Positions 46,689 through 58,994 of a stretch of DNA of 64,000 nt are shown one piece after another. Location: assembly GCF_020379485.1 (NCBI RefSeq), contig NC_063452.1, positions 53,754,439 to 53,818,438 on the forward strand. The letters run 5' to 3'. Position 1 is the stretch's first letter. Every line of letters starts with the position of its first letter. This stretch comes from Brassica napus. Lineage: Eukaryota > Streptophyta > Magnoliopsida > Brassicales > Brassicaceae. The notes beneath the pieces were generated by a model. The model did no database searches and was not told where the DNA came from. It was given only the letters and a program-made list of their open reading frames with translations. Made by a program: the position numbers and the translations under genes.

Positions 46689-48498
46689 AGTACGACCGTG
46701 GATAAATAACTAGATATGAAAACCAAACTTTCACTACAAGTTCAAATATATAAAAAAATAAAAGCAAAAACACACATACAACTAAAGTGAAAAGAACAAA
46801 AGAGTTTTGACAACGATGAGAAAAGAGAGCAAATGGAATACGAAACTGAGAGATTTAAAGTAGGCCAAAGACATATCGTTATCCAAACACAAAGGTGCAG
46901 TACTTTTTAAGCCTCTCCATAGCATGTTCCTCAAATTTTAGGTAAATCAATCTTCTGAGATGCTGGTACGATTATTTATCATATAGTTGTCATATATCAC
47001 TCGTTGAATATCGGTCCCAGCATCAGCATGTGATATGGCTGTATATATTGTACAGTGCAAATATAGCTTACTATTTATTAAAAACGCCTAGGGTATTCTG
47101 GATTCTTCCTACACTAGCTAACATCGGTTTGCCGTGCGATTGCATCTCGGTAAACCGTGGGCAGAGACTTAGGCTTTCATTGTTCGCACGTAGTTTTTGC
47201 GGTTACGTAAAACAAATTACATTTTGTTTTTGTTTATTATTTTTCAAAAATCAAGTCATTTCGAAGAAAAACATAAAGCTAATTAAAACATACAAACAGG
47301 ATGTATTTTCTGGAAATAATATACAAATAAAATGTTAATCAAAAACATACTTCACCTCTCTTATTTTTCATGTACCACAACGACATTTTTTTGATCCGTT
47401 AACATTCACATCGATCCATCGACGGATAACCTCAAATTCAGGTCCACATTTCTCTATACCTATGGTTTCAAGCAACCATCTATTGAAGTGTCAACTGATA
47501 GAGTAAGTCAAGTCATTGGTTATATAAAAAAAGTCATTAGTTATGACATGCTTCTCCTTAAATTGCCTCACATTATCACCTGTCGGCGCCATAGCAAGTT
47601 GTACTATTTGCTCATAGATTGATTCCATCTCGATAGCATTATATTGTTCCTAGCTAGTGATCTAGCTAGTGTCTCTCTTGTCTCATAGAACATTAAAAGA
47701 TCAATTCCCTCCGTTTCTTATTTTCCCTTGGTTCTTTTCATAGCCACACACACACAAGAAGAAGAACCAATTTAGACGAGTTATAGGTTTAACATTTGCA
47801 CCAAAAAAAGTTATAGGCAATATTTATGAAGATTTGTTTTTATAATTTGAGTAATCATGGCCGATGTCTAAACTAGTTGCGAAACCTGTGGAAGACTCTT
47901 TTTTTTTTGCTATTGTAAGGTGTTTACAGTTGTATATGTGGGACTTAATATCGGCAGGCGTCAAACATTGTATTGCTAAGGTAATTAATACATTTCATAA
48001 GGGAGTTTGTACTAAATCAATATTTACTTGATTTCTCTAAGGATAATTATATGTTTATGGCAAACTCTCGTTTCCATTTGGCATCCTTATTGTGTTATTT
48101 TGTTCGATATGGAAGATCAGATTTAATATTCATAGGAAAAATGAATATCTTAAACCGCAGGATTGCATAAGTATTTTATGAATTTATTACTCACTATAGA
48201 CGAAATTCAATAATTATCCATCCACACCCACATGCAAAATTTGAGAAACAAACAAAAAGTTCTTACCACATTATCTCACTCACATGAATCCAAATCCTCC
48301 TCCAACCTCACATTATTTAACATTATACACAATAATTTTCTCAATAAAAGAAAAAATAATAACATAGACATACGTCACCTATGTCTATATATACATCCAA
48401 GAAAGACCACCTGTGTATGAATGATATAACCTTAAATCCAGAAAAGCCAGAGACTATTACAAGAAAGAGCATATTAGTCTGATCATTTTCCACAAACA
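46689..48498. other. Intergenic DNA and DUF1677 promoter
   Basis: No gene seen over 1.8 kb. A TATA-like TCTATATATAC at about 48,381 and a leader of roughly 90 bases precede the DUF1677 start. The rest is A/T-rich spacer. Confidence 0.5.
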
Positions 48499-48966
48499 AT
48501 GATGTCCTCATCATCATCATCATCATCTGCCACCGATATTATCACTAAGCCGCCGCCGTCGTCGGCTGTTGAGTCTGTCACGTGCGACACGTGCGGTTTC
48601 GCTGAGGAGTGCACGCCGGCTTACATCCACCGCGTCAAGGAACGCCACAGGGGACACTGGCTTTGTGGGCTCTGCGCGGAGGCTGTGAAGGACGAGGTGG
48701 TTCGATCTCCGACAAGAATCTCCGTCGAGGAAGCTCTTCGCCGCCACACAACGTTCTGCCACCGGTTTCGTTCATGGAGCGCGGAGGAGGAGGAGGAAGA
48801 TCCTATTGCAGTCATTGGAAGAATTCTACGGAGGAGTCTCGATGGCTCTCCTCGGAGAACCACCACGAGGACGAGCTCAAGCGGAGCTTTGCCTGGGGTC
48901 GACGATGTAGCGGCACGACGGTCGCTTCTCCGATCTGGGAGCTGTTTCTCGTCTCTCTCTACTTGA
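48499..48966 (+). CDS. DUF1677 protein, single exon, 155 aa
   Basis: The frame starts MMSSSSSS, a Ser run, and continues into a compact Cys-containing domain: CDTCGFAEECTPAYI at about residues 29-43, then WLCGLCAEAVKDE and the amphipathic segment SVEEALRRHTTFCHRF. This spacing fits DUF1677 (PF07911), a plant-only family of unknown role. The C-terminus is Ser/Arg-rich and low in conservation. The gene is GC-rich against an AT-rich background, as typical for short intronless plant genes. Position matches the DUF1677 gene I recall as At5g20670. Function is not known. Confidence 0.88.
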   Translation: MMSSSSSSSSATDIITKPPPSSAVESVTCDTCGFAEECTPAYIHRVKERHRGHWLCGLCAEAVKDEVVRSPTRISVEEALRRHTTFCHRFRSWSAEEEEEDPIAVIGRILRRSLDGSPRRTTTRTSSSGALPGVDDVAARRSLLRSGSCFSSLST

Positions 48967-50774
48967 TTAAATATGTTAGGTGTAAAGTTGCATTTTGCTT
49001 TTCCTAAATTTTTGTTAAAGATTTGTTATTTTGTATGACGTTAGTCTTTCTTAATATGATTCAGTGAGTTAATAAAATGGTCAATGACCAAAGCATTCTG
49101 TGATCTCTAGATTTGCAGTACTTACGTTTTTTTAACAATCAAATTACGTTTTTCGGGATTACAGTAACAATGCAATATGTAGTACACGTAGTTAATGAGT
49201 TTGTACCAACGTACGTAGCAATAAAAAGAATAGGTTGAACCCCCAAATACTGTACGTATAGCATTGGTGTTATATTTAACGTTTTTTAGTTTTTTTGAAA
49301 CTTGCTAGAATGTATGTTAGTTGACAAAAAGAACACGTTAGACTAATACACTTCAATAATATAGGTCGTTTTTATATCAATTTTTTAAAAACATCCTAGA
49401 TAACAAATCTGGACTATAAAACAATACTATCTAGTAGCTAGGCATCTACTAATACATATACTTCTCAACAGGCAACTTTAATTCATCAATGTTGACGGAT
49501 TATATACGCTACAGTTATCATTGAATCATATATATATATATGCAATCGCCACAAGATCACTAGAGACAGTTGAAAAAATAAGAGAAATAATCAATATAGG
49601 CCACATATTATTTCTCAAATCACTAACACAAACTCATAGATATATTATGCTAGCTGATGCATATGTCTCAGTTCTAACATCTTCAGGGTTCCATTTTCTG
49701 TGCCTTTATACTTTTATAGCCATAGCAATGTATGTATGACATCCACTTAGCCCTAATTAGAACAACTAAAATCTAATATTTTAGATTCAGTTAAAGTAGT
49801 ATGTATATGCATCTGTATAAACAAAAATATGAAATGTGTATGTCAAATGTGAATGCATGGCACATGCGGATATGTCCAGCTTTGGTGTGATGAAGAGATC
49901 CAAGTCTTAACATCACTTTCCAATTGGTGTGGCGCAAGGGTCATTCCTCTTCACTTTGTTGCCCACTTGCCTAAGACACTCTAACTCGACATTTTGTCAT
50001 CTATTTGTTTCTTAATTGTTTCAAATTGAAAGACAACTCCATGTTCTTTTTGTTTATATTCTTAATTTTTCGGCCACTTTATGTTGTTTTGAGTTAAAAG
50101 TATCTCGAGCCCCTTTCACCAATATCTTTGAGTGTAACCACCAAGATTTGTATATTTATCATTCCATTATGATAACTGTACACCTCTTAACTGATAACTT
50201 TAAAAGTATGTGAAGCCCAAGCTAGGGTTAAATTAAGTTTTGCTATAATAAGAAACAGTCCTAGGCAAAAACAAATGAAAGGGTAGAAGAAAAATAGATA
50301 CAATACTAGTGAGAAGAAAGATTCAGGGTCGACCAACCCTGGTTAACTAGGATAGATTTAAAAAAACGTGCAATTAGAATTTGCCTGGTTTGAAGTCTAA
50401 TTATCTTGATTATGATATTCACACCTAAAGTTTTCCAATATCCATAAAAAAAAACAAAATTAGAATATCTATAAATGGACATAAAGAATGTCATCCAAGT
50501 TCATATACTAACCTTCTGAATAATATCCAAAATTTTCAGAAAGGATTAGACCTTGGATGAGATATAATATATGTTGATAATATTTGCAGCTTTTCTATTC
50601 CAGTTTCTAAAAGAGTGAAATGTTACACGAATACAAAGCCTTGCCTATTAGAAAGCCCACTGGACTATAGTGTAAACCCATAAGGAAACTTCACTTTTAA
50701 TCAAAGCAACGACCAAAACAGCTTCGAACAACTTTGCGATCATAATCATCTCAGAAAAAAACGTCGCGAAGAAG
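48967..50774. other. Intergenic DNA between DUF1677 and COPT5
   Basis: No gene seen over 1.8 kb. It is A/T-rich, with a CAAAGCAAC-rich leader just upstream of COPT5. Short frames inside have no coding signature. The Arabidopsis exopeptidase gene expected here by synteny (At5g20660, from memory) is not present. Confidence 0.5.
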
Positions 50775-51209
50775 ATGATGCACATGACCTTCTACTGGGG
50801 CATCAAAGCCACAATCCTCTTCGATTTCTGGAAAACCGATTCATGGCTGAGTTACATCCTCACTTTAGTCGCCTGCTTCGCCTTCGCCGCCTTCTACCAG
50901 TACCTCGAGAAACGCCGTGTCCAATTCAAATCCCTTTCATCCACTCGCCATCCTAATCCCCCGCCTCGCGCCGGCGTTTCCGCACCTCTTATCCCCAAAT
51001 CGGGCACCAGATCCGCCGCCAAAGCTGCGTCGGTGCTGCTTTTCGGCGTCAACGCGGCGATCGGTTACCTGCTGATGCTGGCGGTTATGTCCTTCAACGG
51101 AGGCGTTTTCATCGCGATCGTCGTCGGGTTAACCGTCGGTTACCTCGTTTTCAGATCTGACGACGACGGTGCTGACGTGGCGGCGGAGAATCCATGCGCG
51201 TGTGCTTGA
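50775..51209 (+). CDS. COPT5: COPT5-like Ctr copper transporter, single exon, 144 aa
   Basis: The N-terminus is short and Met-bearing (MMHMTFYWG). Three transmembrane helices follow: SWLSYILTLVACFAFAAFYQ (about 28-46), VLLFGVNAAIGYLLMLAVM (about 83-102) and GVFIAIVVGLTVGYLVF. The second holds the MxxxM copper gate (MLAVM) and the third the GxxxG packing motif (GLTVG) of the Ctr family. A Cys pair ends the chain (CACA). COPT5 exports copper from the vacuole or prevacuole under copper shortage. The family works as a trimer. Position matches the gene I recall as At5g20650. Confidence 0.92.
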   Translation: MMHMTFYWGIKATILFDFWKTDSWLSYILTLVACFAFAAFYQYLEKRRVQFKSLSSTRHPNPPPRAGVSAPLIPKSGTRSAAKAASVLLFGVNAAIGYLLMLAVMSFNGGVFIAIVVGLTVGYLVFRSDDDGADVAAENPCACA

Positions 51210-53117
51210 TTTCGGATGATTCGGTTTATGTTTGTTGTGTTTGATCTACGCCACGTGTTTTTTATTTCTGTATTTTTTTTTTCTTTTCTTGTTGGCTCCT
51301 TCACCAAACTGATATCGTCGACGATCTGAATGCGTTTCTGGGTTTAATGATGTCTATGAACTTAATGATGTGTAAGATTATCCCGTTTTAATCCTATGAT
51401 TGAGCTATATATATTCTCCAGATTTAATATATAGTTTGTCACATATGATATGGTTAGCATACTTAGGGGGTTTATTCAAACAAGAATTTGTATGGAATTC
51501 AGTGATTTTAAAAGTGGATGGACTTTTAATAAACTTATCAAATAGTTTACTTTACTTTGATTTCTATTGACAGTTATTGATTTTCATAGATTTGCATGCA
51601 TTTTATTTTTTATTTTTATAAATCTTATTAAGGAAATATGTAAAAGTTTTTTTTGAAAACTTTTCAATTTTTTAAAAGCTTTCTGTAAGTAGAGATGATA
51701 ATAAGAGATGATATACGGATCAGAGATGATGTACAACAAGTCCTTGAGAAATCTTCGTGGCCGAATCAAGTCACAAGATCGATTGAGATCAACTCTTGAG
51801 GATCTATTGTAGCCATCTTGGACCTCATGTTGCTACGTACAATTGGAATCGATGTTCTTTAGTAACACTAGTAGCGATGAGTTGAGCCACCTCAGTCCTT
51901 CCTTCACCCACATGATCCAATTTCCACTACGAAAAGACACAAGGAGATGATGAATGTTTCGGAAATGGTAAATGAGTGTTGGATAGTTTTCTGTCCATGG
52001 CAACGATAGGAGTTGCGCCTCAAAGAATGAGTTGGTAGAAAGAAGGATCTTCAGCCATGAAAAACAGCTTTCCACAACTATTGCTTACGCTATTCTGCCA
52101 AGACGATGACACTCAAGCATTGATGCTTCTTGTTAAGGTGTAAGAACATCATCGCTGCTTTTTTTCTTTGTATATGATTTTCTTTTTGTTACAGTTTTGA
52201 AATAAATAAGCAAATATTAAAATTATTACTTGTTTGTGTAACGCTACGGAATCAAAAGTGTGTTTTCTATTATATAAATTTTAAAACTCTTATGGGTATA
52301 CATCAGATTTTCAAAGTTGAGGCTCATAAGTAAGAAAGTAAAGAATTTATATCTCAATAACAATAGAGTTTAATAGAATTAAAAAATTAATCTTAACTAA
52401 ACTTTTTGAATAACAAAAGATTTTGAATGGATTTTAAAAATCTTTAAACCAATAACAATATAATTTAGTAAGAGTTTAAAATTGATTTTCAAAATTTTAT
52501 AATTCACCGACTCTATCTACCGATAACCCCCTTGGTATATAGAAATATATTTGGTTTCTGAAACTGATCAACAATTAGTGGATTCGCCATTGAATATTAA
52601 TCAGAGTGTTGCAGTGATTTGACTATTATCATGTGATAGACATCCTTCTTCATCGCCACCATCTATTATTTATTACCTGTTTTCAATTAAGTAAGTTGGA
52701 GCTCAACTAATCCCATAAGTGGATGGGATAGATCACTGGAGGAAGACAGAAAGTCATCTTCAACTGGGCCAACCCCCAACTCCAGCTGGCCCAACAATAA
52801 CACATAAAGAACCATCTTACATGGGTTCGAAGTGAGGCTCCACTCATTGACTCTTAAACCTTTCCTTTTTTTTAGTTAGTGTAGGATCTTCAACTTTAGT
52901 TCTGTTTTTAGTTGCTCCTGTTTCGGTTGATGTTTTCAACTTTTCATCTTGGACAATAATTCTATTGAATTCAGACGTTAAAAAAAGCAGGAAATCTGGT
53001 ATTATTCCTATATTTACAAAGTTATTTTTCTTCTTTATATTCAGGATGAGATCATTTCCATGTTTAGACCATTGATTCAGTCGCTTTTTGAACTGAAAAT
53101 GTGAACATTATCTAAAA
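51210..53117. other. Intergenic DNA downstream of COPT5
   Basis: No gene seen over 1.9 kb. It holds the COPT5 3' UTR, then A/T-rich spacer. A stretch at about 51,780-52,080 is less AT-rich, with a short minus-strand frame, but has no recognisable domain. Confidence 0.5.
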
Positions 53118-55805
53118 CTAGGGCCGGCCCGTAGGGCGGGATTTTTTTGTTTTTTGTTATTTTGGTTTGTATAATTGTTATTCGATCTTGTTGTTGTGCG
53201 TGTGTGAAGATGGTGAGTAAGAGGGATATCTCTATGAAAACGATTTATATTTTAAAGTATGTTGGAGATCGATGGTTTGATTGGAAGAGGGATTGTTGTA
53301 GGATGACTTATTTACTTTATTCATGGTGGTTGTAATGTTAGTTTTTTTTTAAAAAAAAATATTTTTTACTCATAATTGGAGGAATTACTTGTTGTTTGTT
53401 TATATGATTTTGGCCTTGAAGGATTCGTTTGTGTTTTTTTCTTCTAAAAAATCTTTTTTGTAGATCTTTCATAGTTAATTGGTTATCTTGTTCAAGTGAA
53501 TTTAGTTGTTTTACATGTATTCAAAATTTGTTTTATATTGATTATGATATTAGGTAGACTGATGGTGATTGGGTGTAGCACACAAACCATGGATTATTGT
53601 TGATTGAGTTGCAAAACATGTATTATATCTTGAATGTTTTCAAGATTCGTAGTAATTTTATTTTTATGTTGTTTATTTTTCCAAAAATGGTAGTTTACAT
53701 AATGTGTAAATGAATTTATTTTAAAACTAAAAATACTGTTATTCGTTTTTTTGTAATAGAAAAATATCTAAATTAAGTCAACACCACAAAAACTTAATAT
53801 TGAGTGGTACTTTTTTTTTTGCCAGTTGAGTGATATAATTTAAAACGTACACCACTAAATATTCTATATGTTATAACATTCAATACAAAATAATCATGTT
53901 ATCCGAATAACCCATTAAAGATTTTAAATAGTAGTGATTATTAATATGTATATTTAACATTAGTTTTCTTATATTTGATAAATTAATTATATATTTAACT
54001 AAGCGTATCATAGTTTTCATTGACGTTGTTTTTTTTCGTTTACCTTGTTATACGTTAAAAAATCATAAGTAGATATCACTATTTTTCTGCTTATTTTTTT
54101 TTAACTATTTATAAAAAATATATAGATATATTATGAGTTATATTATTCCAGGAATTTCATTTTTTCTTGAGTCAAAAAGTCAGCTCACATTATCTTTTTT
54201 TTTCTTCTTTTGATATTCGTGGAGAATCTCAGGCGGTAAGACCAGACTAATCCCCACGAGATCTTCCACCCGGGCACGCACGGTTATAGGCGGGAAGGTT
54301 GCCAAGGCGACTCGAACCCAAAGCGGGCACTCCAGCTGGAGTTCCATTACCACTAGACCAAGAGCTCTTGGTTCACATTATCTTTATTTTCATCAGACAA
54401 AATGTTCTTCTCTTTATTTACATTTACATATTACAGTCTTGAACTCAAATTCCAATCAGGATGACTCATGACTCGGTAGAACAACTCACACCACCCCACC
54501 TTTTAACCGCCATCTCCTTCTCCTTCGTAGCCTCGTGTCTATTTCGTCTCAGTGAATATCTCATCAGCTGATTCAAGCCCACCAATATATTTTAATATTA
54601 TATAATTAGCACCACTCAAATTGATCTAAAAATTGTCTTATTCCTTCATATAGAGATCAAACTCGTTCCGAGTCAAACCTGGACAGAAATCATCCAAGCC
54701 AAAACTCTTCACCTTCGATCATATAAATATCACCAGACAACTTTCTTGATACACCGTGAAGCAACGACTGTAGGTCTTTCCACGCTTTAAGTGATCTTCG
54801 TAACGGGCTACATAGTTTGAAGAAATGAAACGCTGGACAACACAATCTGTAGTAGAATAGTTTGAGTAAGCGAAATTGAATATTAACGAACACAATTCCC
54901 GTTACAGAGAAATGAATATTTGTTCATCTATAAGAAGCAGATCCAGTTCAATTAGGAAGCCACCTTTCGTTGTATTCCTTACTTCCCAGAACATATTTCA
55001 ATCAAAAGCGTAGCTCAGACGGTCCCAAACCAGCATAACATCACTGAAGAACAGAGGTTTAAGTACATTTCCGGGCGATTTTGCCGATCTGGTTTCCATC
55101 GTTTCCTCTGATAATTTGCTTAGCGTGATTCGGTAAGGTGAGAAGCAACAATGAATGATATATATAGGGTGGAGGTGATGTCATTGAAATAAATTCATGT
55201 CGTTTGGATTGTTGCAGTAAATATATAAACTTTATGATTCTTTAGAGGTGGGAAGTAGACGACACAGAAGAGAATCGGAATCGGTAGGAACACCGAGAAG
55301 TTAGAGGTAGACGAAGGCAGTAGGTAGTTGGCGAAGAGATAGGGTTTACAACTATAGATTGATGGTTAGTGAAGGAGGCCACCTAAAACAAAATAAACGA
55401 AAGAAGCAATGTTTATTACGGACCATTAACCCTTTCAAAGTTCGTAACGGGTTAGAGAAGAAGAAACTCATACGAAATGTCACAAAATGTGCTCGATCCA
55501 GAGAGTCGCCATAAAAATTCATTTCGCAGAAATCTCCTGGGTACTCCAACGGCAGTTTAGATAACGAAGAAGGAAGAATATGATGAACCCTAAAATTCGA
55601 TGCGACCCGGATTGAGAAGCTTAGGTTTCTCGCTATCGCCTGGGTTGATTGAGCAACAAATGAAGCCCACAAACCAAATTAAGCCCAATCATATCATGCA
55701 ACAATTAATGAAACACATCGTATTTAGGAAGACATGATGCACGAATTAGCCGGATGGAATCCTAGGTGGACACGAGAGAATCAATCCTTTCTTTATATAT
55801 AAAGA
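53118..55805 (-). mobile_element. Non-autonomous Helitron-like element, 2.7 kb
   Basis: On the minus strand it starts TCTTTATATATAAAG after a host A. It ends with a hairpin (GCCC TAC GGGC), then CGGCC and CTAG, followed by a host T. This is the Helitron signature: 5' TC, 3' hairpin plus CTRR, A-T insertion site, no duplication. The 5' end is shared with the element at 2443-2935. The interior has no RepHel helicase. Short minus-strand frames at 54,690-54,893 and 55,352-55,672 may be scraps of captured sequence that I do not recognise. A SINE lies inside. Confidence 0.6.
54198..54372 (-). mobile_element. tRNA-derived SINE with 13-bp target duplication
   Basis: On the minus strand the 5' end reads GAGCTCTTGGTCTAGTGG, a Pol III A box, and about 35 bases on is GGGTTCGAGTC, a B box. 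The body runs on to an A-rich tail (T-rich on the plus strand). TCACATTATCTTT flanks it at 54,185-54,197 and 54,373-54,385. The tRNA-like head does not fold as a full tRNA and the copy is a retroposon, not a tRNA gene. It inserted into the Helitron-like element. Confidence 0.85.
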
Positions 55806-56213
55806 TATTAACTCAAAAGAGAGTTGATATTCTTTAATAAGATTACCGGGAGTCTTTTGTACGAATAATATACATTTGTTATATAATATATAGTACCCCC
55901 ACCGAATTAATGGTTTTAAAATAAATAAAATTCAAATATGAAAGAGAAATGGAGCCTTAAAAAGGCCAGAGGAAGGTAAGTATTATCCTTTGTCAGCTAC
56001 CATATTTACTTCCTCTGCCACCTCCCCTTCCTCCTCTTTCTTCTTACTCTCTATAGGGAGTCTCTCTCACTAATCTCTTTCTTACTTTGCATTGTTTTTA
56101 TCACTCCCTGCTTCTTCATCTTCCTCTTTCTCTCTTCACTGCATGTTTTGTCTCTTTACTAAAACCATTCTCTCTGGTCTTTATACTACCAGAGAAGATC
56201 ATCTCTAGCGACA
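55806..56213 (+). promoter_or_regulatory. AGG3 promoter and 5' leader
   Basis: It begins with A/T-rich spacer, then a long CT-rich leader with CTCTTTCTTACTCTCTATAGGG and similar runs (56,010-56,200) up to the AGG3 ATG. No clear TATA box is seen; CT-rich leaders of this type are common in plants. Confidence 0.45.
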
Positions 56214-58994
56214 ATGGCTTCTACTTCAGGCAGTGTCGGTGGAGAAGTAACTGGTGAAACAGGTTCGCCTCTTGCTAAGCCATCTCTACCGCCGCCTCGT
56301 CCGAAGTCTCCGCCGGAGTATCCAGATTTGTACGGGAAACGCAGAGAGGCGGCCAGAGTTCAGATGCTAGAGAGAGAGATTGGTTATCTCGAGGCAAGTT
56401 CATTAATAGTATTTTTTTAAGTTACTAGTAGTATTTCTTTCTTTAAGTACTACTATCTCTCTGTCTCTATAATCTGCCACATTTTGATCACTCTGAGGAA
56501 GTGTCCGAATATTTTGAATTTCATGATACATTTGTTTTTATTAGTCCTAACTAAACAAGTGGCATGTAGTACTGTACTAGCTTCTGATTATACAATTACT
56601 TTATCATTAGTACTCTTAATTAATTTTTATTGTGTAAATAACTTTGAAGAGGGGTTTTAAATAATTACTAGTCTTTGTTTTGTGTGTGTGTGAGAAAAGA
56701 GGTTGTTGATTTGCTAAACCTTGGTTCCTACTATATCCAGGTTGGTTTGGACTCTGGACCGTTGTGTGTATGTTTGACAGCAAGTATAGAAAACAAGACA
56801 TTTATGTTTATTTATTCTCTTAGATGCTATCAAAAAGAGTAATTAATTTATGTCATCAGACACATGTATTTCATAGTATTAATTTCAAACTAGTACTCCT
56901 ATAGAGTAATTAATTTATGTCATCAGGCACATTTATATAATATTAATTTCAAACAAGTACTCCTACGTATGCAAAGACTTTTCCCATTTTAATTAATTGC
57001 ATGTTTTGATTATTAATTAATTTGAATCTCTGAACAGATTTTAATTTATATTGATTTTTTTGTTAGATAGGGGGGTCAACGGATCTATTTGAGCATCAAT
57101 TAAATAGTAGTAACCTAATTGCGTTCATATGCTCTTCATTTAACCTCCAGCATTACGTCATTAATTTTCATAATCATAGTTTTTTACTACTTCAAATTTT
57201 CATAGTCATAATTACCAAATTAATTAAGTTTTATTCCCTGAAATTTAAAAATTAAGTATTTGCTAGATAAAAACAAAAAAAAGTTTGATCATCTTGTAGT
57301 GTGAATTGATTGACGAGACGCTCACTTACTCTGTTGTTAGCATCACTGAGGCGTGTGTTCGTTCGTGCATGTGTACTATGAAAGTGAGTGTTTAGTTAAA
57401 GCAAGTGTGAGAAGTAAAATATAAAGAAAAGAAGAAAATAAAGGTAAAGAAAAAGCTGAATAGATCTTACCAAAAATTTTTTTATTGAATTTGGTTAAGC
57501 ATCCTTTGCAGTTTTATTTTTTGTTGCTTTTCTATATCAATCAATTTGTGAAAGTCTTTGTCTTTATTGCTATTTGCGTTTGAAAGGACCATATCATTGT
57601 TCACCTTTTCTTCATGTTTCTTTCATAGATCTCCCTTATGATTTACTTTCTGTTATGTTTTTATAAATATTTGAGAAATGAAATCATTTTTACACTGTAT
57701 ATGTTTGGTTTCTCCTAATATTTTTCGAAATGTGGAATTCTTGTTGTGTTGTGTTTTGTCCCATTGTGAACTTAGCTTTTCTCTTATTTTTCCAAGCTAA
57801 AATAATACACGTTCATTTAGTTAATCAACTTTATTGAACTGATATTTAGAATGTCATCATTAGCAGGGAGAAAATAAATTCATCGAAGGCGCACAGCCAG
57901 CTTCTAGATGCTGCAAAGAGTAAGATGATCTCTATGTTCTATAAACATTGCATCAGCTTGTTGTAAAATGTTTATGGAGTCTCATGTTTGTAATATGCTT
58001 TTTAACTGTGGCAGGGTCTCTGATTTTGTCGTTGCAAATTCTGATCCATTGATCCCTGCGTAAGAATGTTTCTAGTTAACTTCAATGACTTCACATTTCT
58101 CTTACTCTTCCAGCTTTTACAGTTTCGGTTTTTCTTTTTTTCTTTCTTTCTTCATATGGATAGACAACGAAAGAATCGAAGACACTGCCGGTTCTGGAAG
58201 TGGCTCTGGTAAGAATTTTTACCGCCTGATAATCTTATTTTTCACTGCGATTTGTATTCACTTGAGACCAACGTAGGGTAATTGTCAGGGCCGTCTAAAG
58301 GAGCAGGCAACTGCTGCATTCTCACATGTTCTTAATTTCAAATATTTATTTTTTAAAAGAAAATTTTGAATGTATATATATCGGGATACTGGATATTTCA
58401 AAATAGTTTACTTACAATATCAAATGCATGTTTGATATACAATATCAGGACGTCAAATAGTTTGAGATAGTCCCTATAATTATTCTAAGTTTTTTTAGAG
58501 TGAACAATAATAATAATAATATTTTTTACTTATATATAACTATCTAACAAAGTGATACTAATTAACTAACTCAATGCAGTAGCTGTGTTCCGTGTTTGAG
58601 CTTAGCGAGTTTCTGCTGCTGCTGCCAATCCGAATGTTCGTGCCATCTAAGGAAGCCCAAGTGCTGCAACTGCACAAGTTGCTGCTGCGTTGGGTCCAAA
58701 TGCTGTGACGGGTCATGCTGCTCAAATATCTGTTGTTGCCCGAAACCGAGCTGCCCGAGCTGTTCATGCTTCCGAGGTTGCTGTTGTTCTTGTCCAGACT
58801 TGGCATGCTGCATACCCACCTGTTTCCGCAGTTGCTCTCGACCGTCGTGTCTCAACAAGAAGAAGAGCTCATGTTGCAGCTGCAACTGCAAGATCAGATG
58901 GTCATCTTGTTGTAGATGTCCCAGCGTACGCCTTTGTTGTTGTTTTTGCAATTGTAAAAATCTATGTTCTAATCCTTGTTGTTTAACTTTCTAG
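56214..58994 (+). CDS. AGG3: AGG3-type G-protein gamma subunit, five exons, 245 aa
   Basis: Predicted exons are 56214-56393, 57867-57919, 58015-58059, 58164-58208 and 58580-58994; all joins keep frame. The first intron appears to use a GC donor (GAG|GCAAGT); the others are GT-AG. The N-terminal Ggamma domain (about 38-95) has a coiled coil (REAARVQMLEREIGYLE) and the conserved segment through DFVVANSDPLIP, then RFWKWLC. From about residue 110 the chain is extremely Cys-rich (CCCC, CCC and CC clusters), the class C feature. It pairs with the Gbeta subunit AGB1 and sets organ size and stomatal signalling. The orthologous rice loci GS3 and DEP1 control grain traits. The Arabidopsis gene number (At5g20635) is from memory. 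Confidence 0.88.

Noticed and set aside
53147..53335. Cys-containing open frame at the Helitron 3' end
   Set aside because: It is short, A/T-biased and has no domain or codon pattern; it overlaps the Helitron terminal region.
54198..54372. A tRNA gene on the minus strand
   Set aside because: It has A and B boxes but no full cloverleaf, carries an A-rich tail and sits between 13-bp duplications, so it is a SINE.
58571..58986. Frames on both strands overlapping the AGG3 Cys-rich exon
   Set aside because: They are created by TGC-TGT runs read in other frames; only the Cys frame continues the Ggamma domain.
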